A stretch of DNA of 64,000 nt, taken from the NCBI GenBank assembly GCA_950097015.1, contig CATNEN010000034.1, positions 5,784,501-5,848,500 of the forward strand. The letters run 5' to 3'. This DNA comes from Macrostomum hystrix (lineage: Eukaryota; Platyhelminthes; Macrostomidae). The notes under the pieces were generated by a model. The model ran no database searches. It was given only the letters and a program-made list of their open reading frames with translations, and had not been told where the DNA came from. A program made the translations under genes and the position numbers. Below, piece by piece: positions 22,153-33,659 of this stretch (position 1 is its first letter; every line of letters begins with the position of its first letter).

Positions 22153-22558
22153 AAGTTATTCAAGACTGTAATCCTAATTAGAATCGAATTTGTTACGACA
22201 GATACACAAAGGAAAAAAGCAATGCTCGTTAATGTTTAAAGTAAGCTTGTTATTAATTGTTACAGTATAAAAAGTAAAAAAATATAATCCAGCACACATT
22301 TCAATGAAACGATTTTCACCAGTTCAATTGATAATCCAAAAAAGATTTCTTATTTATTTTCATAATTATGAAAAGTATAACAAAAAAGAACAAATTAAAA
22401 AGTCAGTGCAAATCAATCTAAGTACTCTTATCGCCTTACTTATAAGGGTAAAATGGAAAAGGTATACTCGAAAAAATGTGCAGAGAAAAGATAATTAAGC
22501 TGTGCTAGCAAAAGCGATTGGAGGCAGCGTGATTAAATTTCCTGGAAAATTTCCCGGC

Positions 22559-22564
22559 TTTATT
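22559..22564 (-). promoter_or_regulatory. Poly(A) signal of the adiponectin receptor gene
   Basis: AATAAA on the minus strand about 90 bp beyond the stop at 22653. The gene is convergent with the EGF gene. Confidence 0.5.
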
Positions 22565-22652
22565 CTTCTAGTCTGAACAATCTAAAAACTAAATTAAGTA
22601 AAGCGTCCTAGTGAAAAGCTTGTCATTTTAATTGAAGATTCGGCTGCCCCTG

Positions 22653-25600
22653 TCACACTCTGCGGCAGCCGGGGTTGATTTCAGTGGCGATTACGTAATT
22701 AGCGAGGCGCCAACAGCCGTAGAAGTGGGACGCCATGCCCAGCAGGACACAGATGTGAAACAGCTGATGGCTTTGGCACTGGAATTGGCGATAGTCATGG
22801 CCGTTCAACGTCAAAGTCAATTGGGCTAATTATTAAACGAACTCATACTTTACCGGAGGGCTGAAAATTGCACAGTTTTTGCTAGTTCGACTAGTCGAAA
22901 ATTCCTAAAACGGGAATTCGACGATTCTGGAATTTAACAAGTCAATTTTAGAATTCGACAAGTCAATTTTTGAATTCGACAAGTCAATTTTAGAATTCGA
23001 CAAGTCGATTTTAGAATTCGACAAGTCGATTTTAGAATTCGACAAGTCAATTTTAGAATCAGACAAGTCGATTTTAGAATTCGACAAGTCAATTTTAGAA
23101 TTCGACAAGTCAATTTTAGAATTCGACAAGTCGATTTTAGAATTCGACAAGTCAATTTTAGAATTCGACAAGTCGATTTTAGAATTCGACAACTCAATAT
23201 TAGAATTCGACAAGTCAATTTTAGAATTCGACAAGTCAATTTTAGAATCAGACAAGTCAATCTTAGAATTCGACAAGTCAATTTTAGAATCAGACAAGTC
23301 AATTTTAGAATCAGACAAGTCAATTTTAGAATCAGACAAGTCAATCTTAGAATTCGACAAGTCAATTTTAGAATCAGACAAGTCAATCTTAGAATTCGAC
23401 AAGTCAATTTTAGAATCAGACAAGTCAATTTTAGAAATCGACAAGTCGATGGAATTCGACTATTTGACCAATCGAAAGTGCATTAAATTTAGCGTGTCGA
23501 CAGAACAGAAAGTTTGCGCGTTCCCGAACTAACCAGAATGTCACACTTTCCGGGAAACAGTCTCTCCGGGATGCGGCTGGCGTACAGTGCTGCGCCAGTC
23601 AGGTAGCAGGCGGCCATGATGGCGCACCAACAGACACTCTTCTCGAAAGCCAGGTCCCAGCCGTGCAGCCACACCGAGTTGGTTGCGGGAACAACGCCGA
23701 ATAGGCCGAAAGCGGCAAAGAATACTGGAAATTGTTGGGACGATGATTGTTTGTCTATGGCCAAACCCGATTCATAAATAAGGCATGGGAGCGAATTAAA
23801 TAATAGTACTAGTGACTGCACACGAGGCAATCACCAGTGTACATCTGGTGTGCATTCACTAGTACGCACTATTGTATTGAAAAACGACACAACACTACTA
23901 TAAGTAGTTAGCTCGTCTAATTTCTTTAATTAGCGAACTCGTTTCGTTACTATAAGTAGTTAGCTCATCTTTAAGTTACTATAAGTAGTAAGCTAGTCTA
24001 GCTACTATGAAGGGTCCGTGGCAGAGTGGTAAACACGTTTGCCTCTTGCACCAAGGTCCCTGAGTTCGATTCCGCGACGAGGCCACATTTATTTGGGGCG
24101 CAGCTGCGGAGAGAAGGCATGGGGGCTTGTCGTGCAATTTACGCCCTGAGGGCCAACCTCCAAGGCACAGTGAGAGTGTACACTGCCTGACGATGAGAAA
24201 GTGGGGGAAAGATGTACACACCTGTGTGAGTGTATGCCTGCGCGCAGGATCTGTATGCGTGTGTGCTCAGGAGTCAGTGAAACGGGCAAGAATTAGCCTC
24301 GCTGGCTGCGGGTCTAGTGTCACAATATAGTGTGCCATTGCCCACTGCCCTCCGGTAATTATTGTTATTATTATTATTACTAGCTACTAGACTATAAGTA
24401 TAGCAAATTACTATAAGTAGTAAGGTAGTGGAGCTACTATGATTAATTAGCTTGTCTAGGCACTATAAATATTTAGCACGACTAGCTACTAGTAGTAGTT
24501 TAGCTCGGCTCACCGGCTCGAATAGTGCGAAATTCTGGCTTGGCGAATTTCTCCAATAGCGATAGGGCAATGGCGACTGCGCCCATTAGGCCTACCACGC
24601 AGATATACAGCAGCTGTAGGCCGCTACGACAGTAGAAATCGTAGAAGATCCAGGTGAAAAAACTGCCTGTGATCATCACAGCGATACCGGCGTAATCTAA
24701 CCTTAAAGTGTGGTTATAAAAATGCGTTTTTCGGTCTAGTGATATTTTAATTATCGATCGATTTTAACCCACCCCTTGCTTTCGGCCCCCGTTGGGTCTT
24801 CGCACCCCAGTTTTCTCTACGCTCTGTCTGCCCACCCCATGTTTCTGTCCCAGCCAATCATATAGGTTTTACTGATAACATACATAGAGAAGCCAGTTTT
24901 CGGTATTTTTTACAGTTAAAGGCCTCATTTAATCTATTTACCTAAAAAATAATTGTAAAGTTCTTACGGATGAAATTAAGTCATAATCGAAAATAGATTA
25001 GATATTATACTAGCAATTATATTGGACACAGTTGGCCCAGGTAATAGAATAGTATAATACAATAATAGAAGATCATAGAGCAGATCAGATATCTCACTTG
25101 CTCATTACGCTAGCCACTGAAGCTGAGTGGCAGCAGAGAGTATGAAATGAGGCCGACATGCTCAGGCAGACAGCCGAGCTGAAGTAGGAGACGCCGAAGG
25201 CGAGCTTCTCCCTGACGTGCAGCTCAAGGTCGGTCATGTCGCGAATTGCTAGGCACAGGATCACTATGAAACCTGAGTGAGAGGTAGTGCGAGGTAGGGA
25301 GAGGTAGTGTGAGGTAGGGAGAGGTAGTGTGAGGTAGGGAGAGGTAGTGTGAGGTAGAGAGAGGTAGTGTGATGCGTGAAGAGGAAGTGTGAGGTAGTGT
25401 GAGGTAGGGAGAGGTAGTGTGATGCGTGAAGAGGTAGTGTGAGGCAGGGAGAGGTAGTGTGAGGCAGGGAGAGGTAGTGTGATGCGTGAAGAGGTAGTGT
25501 GAGGCAGGGAGAGGTAGTGTGAGGCAGGGAGAGGTAGTGTGAGGCAGGGAGAGGTAGTGTGAGGCAGGGAGAGGTAGTGTGAGGCAGGGAGAGGTAGTGT

Positions 25601-26011
25601 GAGGCAGGGAGAGGTAGTGTGAGGCAGGGAGAGGTAGTGTGAGGCAGGGAGAGGTAGTGTGAGGTAGGGAGAAGTAGTGTGAGGCAGGGAGAGGTAGTGT
25701 GAGGCAGGGAGAGGTAGTGTGGAGATCAGAGTCGCATTAGGCTACGCACCAATGAGATGAGTCCAGATATTTCCAGTCTCCGAGTGCAGCCTGAAGACGC
25801 TCATGAAGCAGGTGGCAACAGACTGTAGCTGAGGGCGGTGCCAATTAACAATGAACTCATTGTCTCGCATCCATTTAGGCAGTTTGAGTTGATGCCTTGG
25901 ACTCCAGCCCTTCAGTTTCTGCATTGCTAGGCCGGCTGGGGTTGGCGAGTTGCTGGACTTGCTCGGTTCAGTTTTCGGATCACTTAGCCGAGTCCGGATC
26001 TGTGCCGACAT
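22653..26011 (-). CDS. ADIPOR: Adiponectin receptor (PAQR family), complete (5 exons)
   Basis: Exons 25750-26011, 25098-25272, 24514-24701, 23534-23724 and 22653-22778 join in phase (1,2,1,0) to 313 residues. Landmarks in order are the cytoplasmic LPKWMRDNEFIVNWHRP, VFRLHSETGNIWTHLIG, SASFHTLCCHS, KLDYAGIAVMITGSF, YASRIPERLFPGKCDIL and SHQLFHICVLLGMASHFYG. They match the seven-transmembrane PAQR fold of AdipoR1/2. The zinc-site histidines (FHT near the end of the second helix and the HxxxH of SHQLFH) are present, so the ceramidase-type active site looks intact. The N-terminus is about 60 residues shorter than I recall for vertebrate receptors. Start chosen at the ATG at 26011, followed by SAQIRTRLSDPK; another in-frame ATG could exist upstream. 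Introns hold a SINE and two minisatellites. Confidence 0.93.
22915..23455. repeat. 21-bp array in the last intron of ADIPOR
   Basis: About 25 units of the type GACAAGTCAATTTTAGAATT(C), with TCGATT and AATCA variants. It gives 164-179 codon artefact frames on the minus strand. Confidence 0.95.
24005..24385 (+). mobile_element. SINE family 1, most complete copy
   Basis: A tRNA-like head with A box TGGCAGAGTGG and B box GAGTTCGATTCC, a body with GCGCAGCTGCGGAGAGAAGG and CTGCCTGACGATGAGAAAGT, and a 3' end with an ATTATTATTATT tail. About 380 bp, inside an ADIPOR intron on the opposite strand. Other copies are at 820, 6300, 33935, 52945, 53126 and 59455. Confidence 0.9.
25280..25725. repeat. 20-bp array in intron 1 of ADIPOR
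   Basis: About 22 copies of GAGGCAGGGAGAGGTAGTGT. On the gene's sense strand this is a repeated polypyrimidine tract that runs to within a few bases of the acceptor of exon 2 (25273). Confidence 0.95.
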
Positions 26012-26114
26012 AGCCGCCAGTGATAAAATGATAATTCTAATTTGGCTTAAAATAGGCACTCGCAGGTTCCAGTTGTCCTAGATTTATCTCGGTGTCTTGC
26101 GCTGTACCTATCCC

Positions 26115-26127
26115 TTTATATCATTGG
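26115..26127 (-). promoter_or_regulatory. CCAAT and TATA motifs upstream of ADIPOR
   Basis: On the minus strand CCAAT is followed three bases later by TATAAAG, about 105 bp upstream of the ADIPOR ATG. Core promoter suggested by motif and position only. Confidence 0.4.
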
Positions 26128-26690
26128 CCCACACCAGCTCGGTGACCCCAGGTATGCCGTTTTTGGTGGCGCGATCTCTCTGAGAAGAAGAAGACTCAGT
26201 TAAGGCTGACTGGGGTAGAGCTCACCTAGCGCTGATGTATCGGTGAGCTAATTTTCAGCTATATTTTGTGTTTGCACTCTCTAGACGCGCATTACACCCC
26301 GTTCCTAAATTATTTCATTCTAGTTGAAAATTTTTCTCTCTTCTCGATGGACAAGGCGGACAGGTTCTGTTTCTTGCGTACAGGCGCATACAGCTCTCTC
26401 TCTTTCTGTCTCTCTATGGCATAGAGTAGAAAGCCCTCCTCAAATTGGTACTCAAACGCAGCGCGTATTGGGCCCGTGTGTGAGGGAGGTGTATTACTCA
26501 AGTACTGAATCAATTTAGCAAAATACGCCGCCTAGCTAGTGACTGTACTGGAACTGTTACATACAGAGAACGATAAAAAATGGCTATTACTAGTGTTTTA
26601 TTTGCCGTGTAAGCCACTTGTAAACAGACGAGTTAAAAAAGCTGTCCGTCATTTGAAAGCCTAAATAATAGCACAATGTCATTTATATGA
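26128..26690. other. Intergenic, no supported gene
   Basis: A GC-richer block at 26320-26510 is open on the minus strand (FEYQFEEGFLLYAIERQKE) but has no ATG start or convincing acceptor. It could be a fragment of a repeated element. Confidence 0.4.
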
Positions 26691-26694
26691 GATT

Positions 26695-27655
26695 TGACGT
26701 CTTGTCTAACAAGTTACAGTCAATGTCTAACCGATTCAGAAATCTGGTCTAACAAGTTACAGCCAATGTTTAACAGATTCTGAAATCTGGTCTAACAAGT
26801 TACAGCCAATGTTTAACAGATTCTGAAATCTGGTCTAACAAGTTACAGTCAATGTCTAACAGATTCTGAAATCTGGTCTAACAAGTTACAGCCAATGTCT
26901 AACAGATTCTGAAATCTGGTTTAACAAGTTACAGTCAATGTCTAACCGATTCAGAAATCTGGTCTAACAAGTTACAGCCAATGTTTAACATATTCTGAAA
27001 TCTGGTCTAACAAGTTACAGCCAATGTTTAACAGATTCTAAAATCTGGTCTAACAAGTTACAGTCAATGTCTAACAGATTCTGAAATCTGGTTTAACAAG
27101 TTACAGTCAATGTCTAACAGATTCTGAAATCTGGTCTAACAAGTTACAGTCAATGTCTAACAGATTCTGAAATCTGGTTTAACAAGTTACAGTCAATGTC
27201 TAACCGATTCAGAAATCTGGTCTAACAAGTTACAGCCAATGTTTAACAGATTCTGAAATCTGGTTTAACAAGTTACAGCCAATGTCTAACAGATTCTGAA
27301 ATCTGGTCTAACAAGTTACAGCCAATGTTTAACAGATTCTGAAATCTGGTCTAACAAGTTACAGCCAATGTCTAAAAGATTCAGAAATCTGGTCTAACAA
27401 GTTACAGCCAATGTTTAACAGATTCTGAAATCTGGTCTAACAAGTTACAGCCAATGTTTAACAGATTCTGAAATCTGGTTTAACAAGTTACAGCCAATGT
27501 CTAACAGATTCTGAAATCTGGTCTAACAAGTTACAGCCAATGTTTAACAGATTCTGAAATCTGGTCTAACAAGTTACAGTCAATGTCTAACAGATTCTGA
27601 AATCTGGTCAAACAAGTTACAGTCATTGTCAAACGTAATTTTTTAATCTTGTCTA
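26695..27655. repeat. 43-bp intergenic array
   Basis: About 22 copies of a 43-bp unit starting TCTAACAAGTTACAGCCAAT, with two mixed subtypes (CCAATGTTTAACA and TCAATGTCTAACA). It lies between the ADIPOR promoter and the 3' end of the LRR receptor. Confidence 0.95.
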
Positions 27656-28255
27656 ACAAGTTATTTGCATGTGTCGACGTCTAGAAACGATGTATTTTTA
27701 GAGAATGCCTTTGTTGGACTTTAAAAAACTGTTCGAAGCTCGATAAGCAAAAGGAGTAAATTTTATGTACTAAAAATCCACTGCACATTTTTTAGAAACA
27801 TAAGTGCACAATATCTCCAAGGAGATTTTATGAATCTCATAAACCAGTTGACAGATAGATAATCATCGAAATGTCCATACAGTTAAGATATGAAAAATTA
27901 AGATTAAGTAAATAATTAAATTAGTTAAACATTTCAAAAGGCTTGCAGATGGGAAAAAGTAAAAAAGTTTCTTTTTTTTGCGAACTAAATCAACAATATT
28001 TTACAGTAAAGGCATGCAAATATTGTAAATACGATTTTAAATAAACTAGATCTAATCTCATTAGCTTTTATAATGTACAGTTAAATTAGAATTGCATACG
28101 ATCTGCAATGATATAGTGGTACAGCTGCGTGTCAAAATTATGAACGAAATAAGATGTCTGTCTTTGTGTTTCGTTGAATACACGTCATCTCTACTGGAGT
28201 GAATTTTCAAAATTCCAACCATTAGTTATGCGACTGATGAGGCATTGCTTAGAGA
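27656..28255. other. AT-rich 3' flank of the LRR receptor gene
   Basis: Nothing recognised apart from A/T-rich sequence expected to hold the 3' UTR. Confidence 0.5.
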
Positions 28256-30058
28256 TCAGGGGGTGCCGTAGGTGGGATTCGGAAAGTCGCCTGGCAGCCT
28301 TGGATACATGGCATCTGGCATTGGCACATGGTCATTGTTGGCATCGTGAGGACCGCTAGATCCGGCCGTCGTTTTGTCCTCAACGTTGGCCAAAAATATT
28401 GCTGTCGTTGTTTGGACTGCAGGAGTAACGGAAACAGCAGCAGCAGCAGCAGTATCAGCATGATCAGTGGATGTCAGCTGCAGCGGATGCTGCTCAGGTC
28501 CCAGCAGATGCTGGCCATGCTGATGCCAAAAGCTGCTTCGCCTCTGACGCGATCGCCGACACCTGACGACGCTGCAGCGAACCGCCAGCGAAGCCAGAAT
28601 GAATATTAGCACGGCGTTGACGGAATACACGGCAATGATAAATTTATCCAATCGAGCAATCTCTTCTTCTAGCTCTTTGTAACGATTTTTTTGACGCCTT
28701 AGAGCCTCGTGTACACTCTTGGCCTGTTGAATGCCTGGACTGTCGTCGAAGTATGCCACAACACGACGAGCAGTTGTAGCAAAGGTAGGAGGCAGTGTTT
28801 CAGACACTTCTTGAACACCAACAGAACCGAGAAGAGCAGATGTCGAGTCCATATTTAATGTATTATCGGCATCTGCGACCGGAGTAGTACTTAGAGTAGC
28901 AGTAGTAGTAGTAGCGGTTGATGTAGTCGGTTCTAAACAAACTGAAGGAGGCGGAATCGTTTTCGAACAGATAGCCGAATCAGTTTCCGGGGTCCGACAG
29001 CCATGGGTGGCTGGAATGCCTCTGTCGTGGAAGCTCTTGTAGTAAACGTAGTTAGTCTCACAGACAGGTTTGTAGATAGCTGTCATCAGTTGTTTTCTGA
29101 TGAATAAGTTTTTCGATACCTTCAAAACTGAACCGTCGCTGCTGTTCACCAAGGCGATGCTGAAGTTGAACGGCACTCGACTGCCGTTCAGGGCAGGGTG
29201 CGGGTCGCACATCATGGTCATGCAGACATTCTTGGCCCCTTTGTAATAAGACAGGCTGAGCTCCGACAGGTTCGGCAGGCTGTCAAACACGAAGCACTGA
29301 AGCAGTGTCACTGGCCAGTGCAGCGTCACCCTGCTGAGGCTGGCCATGCGGCAGAAGGAGCCGACATGCAGTACCGTCAGACTAGCATCCAGCCATTCCA
29401 GAGCGCGCAGCGACGGCAGAGAGAAAGTCTTCAGCATCGGGTTACCGCGCAGGTCCAACCAGCGCAGAGTGGCTGCCGGGGCCGAGCAGAAGGCGTCCTC
29501 GTCCAGGTGTTCAATGCTGTTCCAGGCCAAGTTCAGGGCTACAAGATTCGGCAGGGAGTCGAACACGCCTGGTGGCAGGGAGTCGATGCGGTTGTGCGAC
29601 AAATCTAGCCAGGTCGGCAGGCTAGCCGACAGGCCGTCAAAGTCGCCGTGGCCGCCAAGGCGCAGCGAGAATCCGCTGAAGTTGAGCATCAGGCCGCCGC
29701 AGCCAGCCGTCTCGTTGAGAAGTCGGCCAAGTTTGGCCAGGCCGCAGCGTTTGATTTCAACAGGCAGATCATCCAGCTGCGGTGGAGGGTCCGGCCTAAC
29801 CCGAGTGACATTGGCCAACCTGATTGTGGTATTTGGTACTTCCAGCTGGTCCAGTTGCCGTTCGATCCGAGTTTGGCTGGGCAGTTCGGCCGAATTCGCA
29901 GCCGTTGGCGCCGCCTGCAGAGGTCTGCATTCGAATATCAGAACTGTTTCACTGCGTGTGTACAAGCACGGCAAAGACTCTGCGGTCTTGGCCGCAGCCC
30001 GGGATGCCGGAAGCAGCAGCGCCAACAGGCACAGGAGGGTCGCGCAAGAAGAGGGCAT
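28256..30058 (-). CDS. Leucine-rich repeat type I membrane receptor, single exon
   Basis: An intact 600-codon frame from ATG to TGA. Signal peptide (LLCLLALLLPASRAAA); leucine-rich repeats from about residue 145 to 275 (LPTWLDLSHNRIDSLPPGVF, LVALNLAWNSIEHLDEDAF, LRWLDLRGNPMLKTFSL); a cysteine-containing membrane-proximal part; a Thr-rich stalk; a short charged helix (NRYKELEEEIARLD); a transmembrane segment at about 470-493 (FIIAVYSVNAVLIFILASLAV without its last residue); a basic stop-transfer; and a tail ending PNPTYGTP. The NPTY at the C-terminus is a classic NPxY site for PTB-domain adaptors or endocytosis. No ortholog is recognised. Being single-exon among multi-exon genes, it could descend from a retrocopy or a lineage-specific LRR family. 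Confidence 0.88.
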   Translation of the reverse strand: MPSSCATLLCLLALLLPASRAAAKTAESLPCLYTRSETVLIFECRPLQAAPTAANSAELPSQTRIERQLDQLEVPNTTIRLANVTRVRPDPPPQLDDLPVEIKRCGLAKLGRLLNETAGCGGLMLNFSGFSLRLGGHGDFDGLSASLPTWLDLSHNRIDSLPPGVFDSLPNLVALNLAWNSIEHLDEDAFCSAPAATLRWLDLRGNPMLKTFSLPSLRALEWLDASLTVLHVGSFCRMASLSRVTLHWPVTLLQCFVFDSLPNLSELSLSYYKGAKNVCMTMMCDPHPALNGSRVPFNFSIALVNSSDGSVLKVSKNLFIRKQLMTAIYKPVCETNYVYYKSFHDRGIPATHGCRTPETDSAICSKTIPPPSVCLEPTTSTATTTTATLSTTPVADADNTLNMDSTSALLGSVGVQEVSETLPPTFATTARRVVAYFDDSPGIQQAKSVHEALRRQKNRYKELEEEIARLDKFIIAVYSVNAVLIFILASLAVRCSVVRCRRSRQRRSSFWHQHGQHLLGPEQHPLQLTSTDHADTAAAAAVSVTPAVQTTTAIFLANVEDKTTAGSSGPHDANNDHVPMPDAMYPRLPGDFPNPTYGTP

Positions 30059-30100
30059 GGCTTTTTCCTTTCATTTGGTTTCCTTGAATCAATTCGAGAC

Positions 30101-30108
30101 TATTTATA
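30101..30108 (-). promoter_or_regulatory. TATA box of the LRR receptor gene
   Basis: TATAAATA on the minus strand, 43 bp upstream of the ATG at 30058. It would place transcription start about 15-20 nt before the start codon. Confidence 0.45.
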
Positions 30109-30554
30109 CATTCTCTACACGCACACAAGCGAACTAAGAGACCAGCGACAGCGCTGCAAAGTATTTGGACTTTTCAGGTTTATCCAAGCTGAGCGAGAGT
30201 CAAAGCTGCGGCTACAGGTTCACAGGAAGCTCTCGGAGTGTTTACCACTCTCGAACTTGGTTAAAAGAAGAATATATTAAGCAAAGAATTAGCACAGAGA
30301 CAGAGGCCACAGGAAATGGATCTAAAGTGGGTTTAACTATTCAATGTTTATTGGTTTATGTAGCTCGTACGAGCAAGAAACTCATTATGTCACGATAAAA
30401 ACAAAATTTTAGAAAGGTGTAAAATTTCTAGAAACCTTAGCACAATTAACTTGTGTCAATCCTCTCGTTTTCTGATTAATGAATGTGACAGGAAGTGCCT
30501 TGATTTTCCATTAAGTCAGTTTTTTCACGCGGTGAAGCTGCTTGGAAATCGTCT

Positions 30555-32240
30555 GGTGCGATTCCATCCAGTTTTTCAAACGATTCTTAATAGCCGTCTT
30601 GTGCGATTCCATCCAATTTTTAAAACGATTGTTAATAGCCGTCTGGTGCGATTCCATCCAGTTTTTAAAACGATTGTTAATAGCCGTCTGGTGCGATTCC
30701 ATCCAATTTTTAAAACGATTCTTAGTAGCCGTCTGGTGCGATTCCATCTAGTTTTTCAAACGATTCTTAATAGCCGTCTGGTGCGATTCCATCTAGTTTT
30801 TCAAACGATTGTTAATAGCCGTCTGAAGCGATTCCATCCAGTTTTTCAAGCGATTGTTAATAGCCGTCTGGTGCGATTCCAACTAGTTTTTCAAACGATT
30901 GTTAATAGCCGTCTGGAGCGATTCCATCTAGTTTTTCAAACGATTCTTAATAGCCGTCTGGAGCGATTCCATCTAGTTTTTTCAAACGATTGTTAATAGC
31001 CGTCTGGTGCGATTCCATCTAGTTTTTCAAACGATTCTTAATAGCCGTCTGGAGCGATTCCATCTAGTTTTTTCAAACGATTGTTAATAGCCGTATGGTG
31101 CGATTCCATCTAGGTTTTCAAACGATTCTTAATAGCCGTCTGGAGCGATTCCATCTAGTTTTTCAAACGATTCTTAATAGCCGTCTGGTGCGATTCCATC
31201 TAGTTTTTTCAAACGATTGTTAATAGCCGTATGGTGCGATTCCATCTAGGTTTTCAAACGATTCTTAATAGCCGTCTGGTGCGATTCCATCTAGTTTTTT
31301 CAAACGATTCTTAATAGCCGTCTGGAGCGATTCCATCTAGTTTTTCAAACGATTCTTAATAGCCGTCTGGTGCGATTCCAACTAGTTTTTCAAACGATTG
31401 TTAATAGCCGTCTGGAGCGATTCCATCTAGTTTTTCAAACGATTCTTAATAGCCGTCTGGAGCGATTCCATCTAGTTTTTTCAAACGATTGTTAATAGCC
31501 GTCTGGAGCGATTCCATCTAGTTTTTCAAACGATTCTTAATAGCCGTTTGGTGCGATTCCATCTAGTTTTTCAAACGATTGTTAATAGCCGTCTGGTGCG
31601 ATTCCATCCAATTTTTAAAACGATTGTTAATAGCCGTCTGGTGCAATTCCAACTAGTTTTTCAAACGATTCTCAATAGCCGTCTGGTGCGATTCCATCCA
31701 GTTTTTCAAGCGATTCTTAATAGCCGTCTGGAGCGATTCCATCCAGTTTTTCAAACGATTGTTAATAGCCGTCTGGTGCGATTCCATCCAGTTTTTCAAG
31801 CGATTGTTAATAGCCGTCTGGTGCGATTCCATCCAGTTTTTCAAGCGATTCTTAATAGCCGTCTGGTGCGATTCCATCCAGTTTTTTCAAGCGATTCTTA
31901 ATAGCCGTATGGTGCGATTCTATCCAGTTTTTCAAGCGATTCTTAATAGCCGTCTGGTGCGATTCCATCCAGTTTTTCAAGCGATTCTTGATAGCCGTCT
32001 GGTGCGATTCCATCCAGTTTTTCAAGCGATTCTTAATAGCCGTATGGTGCGATTCTATCCAGTTTTTCAAGCGATTCTTAATAGCCGTCTGGTGCGATTC
32101 CATCCAGTTTTTCAAGCGATTCTTGATAGCCGTCTGGTGCGATTCCATCCAGTTTTTCAAGCGATTCTTGATAGCCGTCTGGTGCGATTCCATCCAGTTT
32201 TTCAAGCGATTCTTAATAGCCGTATGGTGCGATTCCTGCT
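30555..32240. repeat. 45-bp intergenic array
   Basis: About 37 copies of a 45-bp unit containing AATAGCCGTCTGGTGCGATT. The multiple of three produces many artefact frames (up to 181 codons) on both strands. Confidence 0.95.
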
Positions 32241-33045
32241 AGTTTATTATTTTTCTATTGGTCTTTATAATTTTCTAGAACGATTCCTCTGTGTATAATG
32301 CGTTTCTTCGTGCAATTCCAATTGTTGTGTCAGCCGATTCCAACTGAAACTGTTGCTAAATTACATAACTATATAGCTAAAAAGTCACGGTAAGAAGACA
32401 AATACATAAAAAGTTGAGGTATTTTTTTATAGTTATTTATATTGCCGGACAAGTAAAATATAAGTTGGCATAAAATATATTTCATCTGAACGTCATGAAA
32501 TAATCTGAATACAAACATGACTGCAAAAAAATTACTGCACAATACAATTAATGAAAAAAAAGAGTTTGAAAAAAGAGTTTGCAATAAAAGATGACAATAA
32601 TCTGTAAGATACTGTTAATGCTATAAGATACTGTTAATGGTGTAATAAGATACTGTTAATGCTGTAAGATACTGTTAATGCTGTAAGATACTGTCTCTTA
32701 AAATTTGGAAGACTGGGAAACAGTATATATACTATTGCATGATTTGTACAGAACCCAAAAGCACTTTAATATTCCTCTCACAGTGATGCTAATGGCAATA
32801 TCCCCACCATGAAATGTAAATTCATTATTTTTTAGTAATAATGCTGACGAACAATAATTACAGTATGGAAAATGGAAATTTGGAAAATTACAGTATGGAA
32901 ATTACTCATGGAAAATGATTAAGGAATGCAGATATCTTGTATAATAGCTTTATAAAAAACGGAATCGATTTGTTTTATATCTAAGGGAGATCTATATGAG
33001 ATCTCATTTAGGTTTAGATTATTTCTCACAATTTAACAAATTGTA
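32241..33045. repeat. AT-rich spacer with a short 20-bp array
   Basis: 32600-32695 holds about five copies of the unit TAAGATACTGTTAATGCTG. The remainder is AT-rich with no gene. Confidence 0.7.
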
Positions 33046-33049
33046 AATC

Positions 33050-33375
33050 TCACAATTTAGGAAATCTCAATGAGACTTTAGGAAATCTCAATGAGACTTT
33101 AGGAAATCTCAATGAGACTTTAGGAAATCTCAATGAGATTATAAGAAATCTCAATGAGATTATAAGAAATCTCAATGAGATTACTCTAAGAAATCACAAT
33201 GAGATTATTTTAAGAAATCACAATGAGATTACTCTAAGAAATCACAATGAGATTACTCTAAGAAATCACAATCTCATTGAGATTACTCTAAGAAATCTCA
33301 ATGAGATTACTCTAAGAAATCTCAATGAGATTACTCTAAGAAATCACAATGAGATTCTAAGAAATCTCAATGCGA
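33050..33375. repeat. Array of palindromic units
   Basis: About 14 copies of AAGAAATCTCAATGAGATTA and related units, each holding the near-perfect palindrome ATCTCAATGAGAT. Degenerate copies continue to about 33540. Confidence 0.85.
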
Positions 33376-33659
33376 CTTTAATCTCAATCTCTCTACGAAA
33401 TCTAAAAACGAGACGTGGAAATAGGAGAATGTGGGAATCGAAGACCTGAAATTTATTTCTTAGAATATCTCAATGAGATTTTAGGATACCACAGTGAGAC
33501 CTTAAGTGATCTCAATGCGAGACTTCTTTGGGATATCTAAATGTGATTTCTATTGAGGTAAAATACGAAAAGAAGAAATCTCATAGATCTTAATATAATT
33601 TTAATGAGATAGCGAGTAGCAAAAACATTTCCCAATAGTGAAAAGTGGTAGCGGAATGA

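Noticed and set aside
26310-26518. Minus-strand 67-codon ORF near the ADIPOR promoter
   Set aside because: No ATG start, no convincing splice site and no recognised family.
29346-30280. Plus-strand frames of 263 and 210 codons
   Set aside because: Antisense shadows of the GC-rich LRR receptor exon.
30451-32298. Many 70-180 codon frames on both strands
   Set aside because: They come from a 45-bp tandem unit; length divisible by three keeps frames open.
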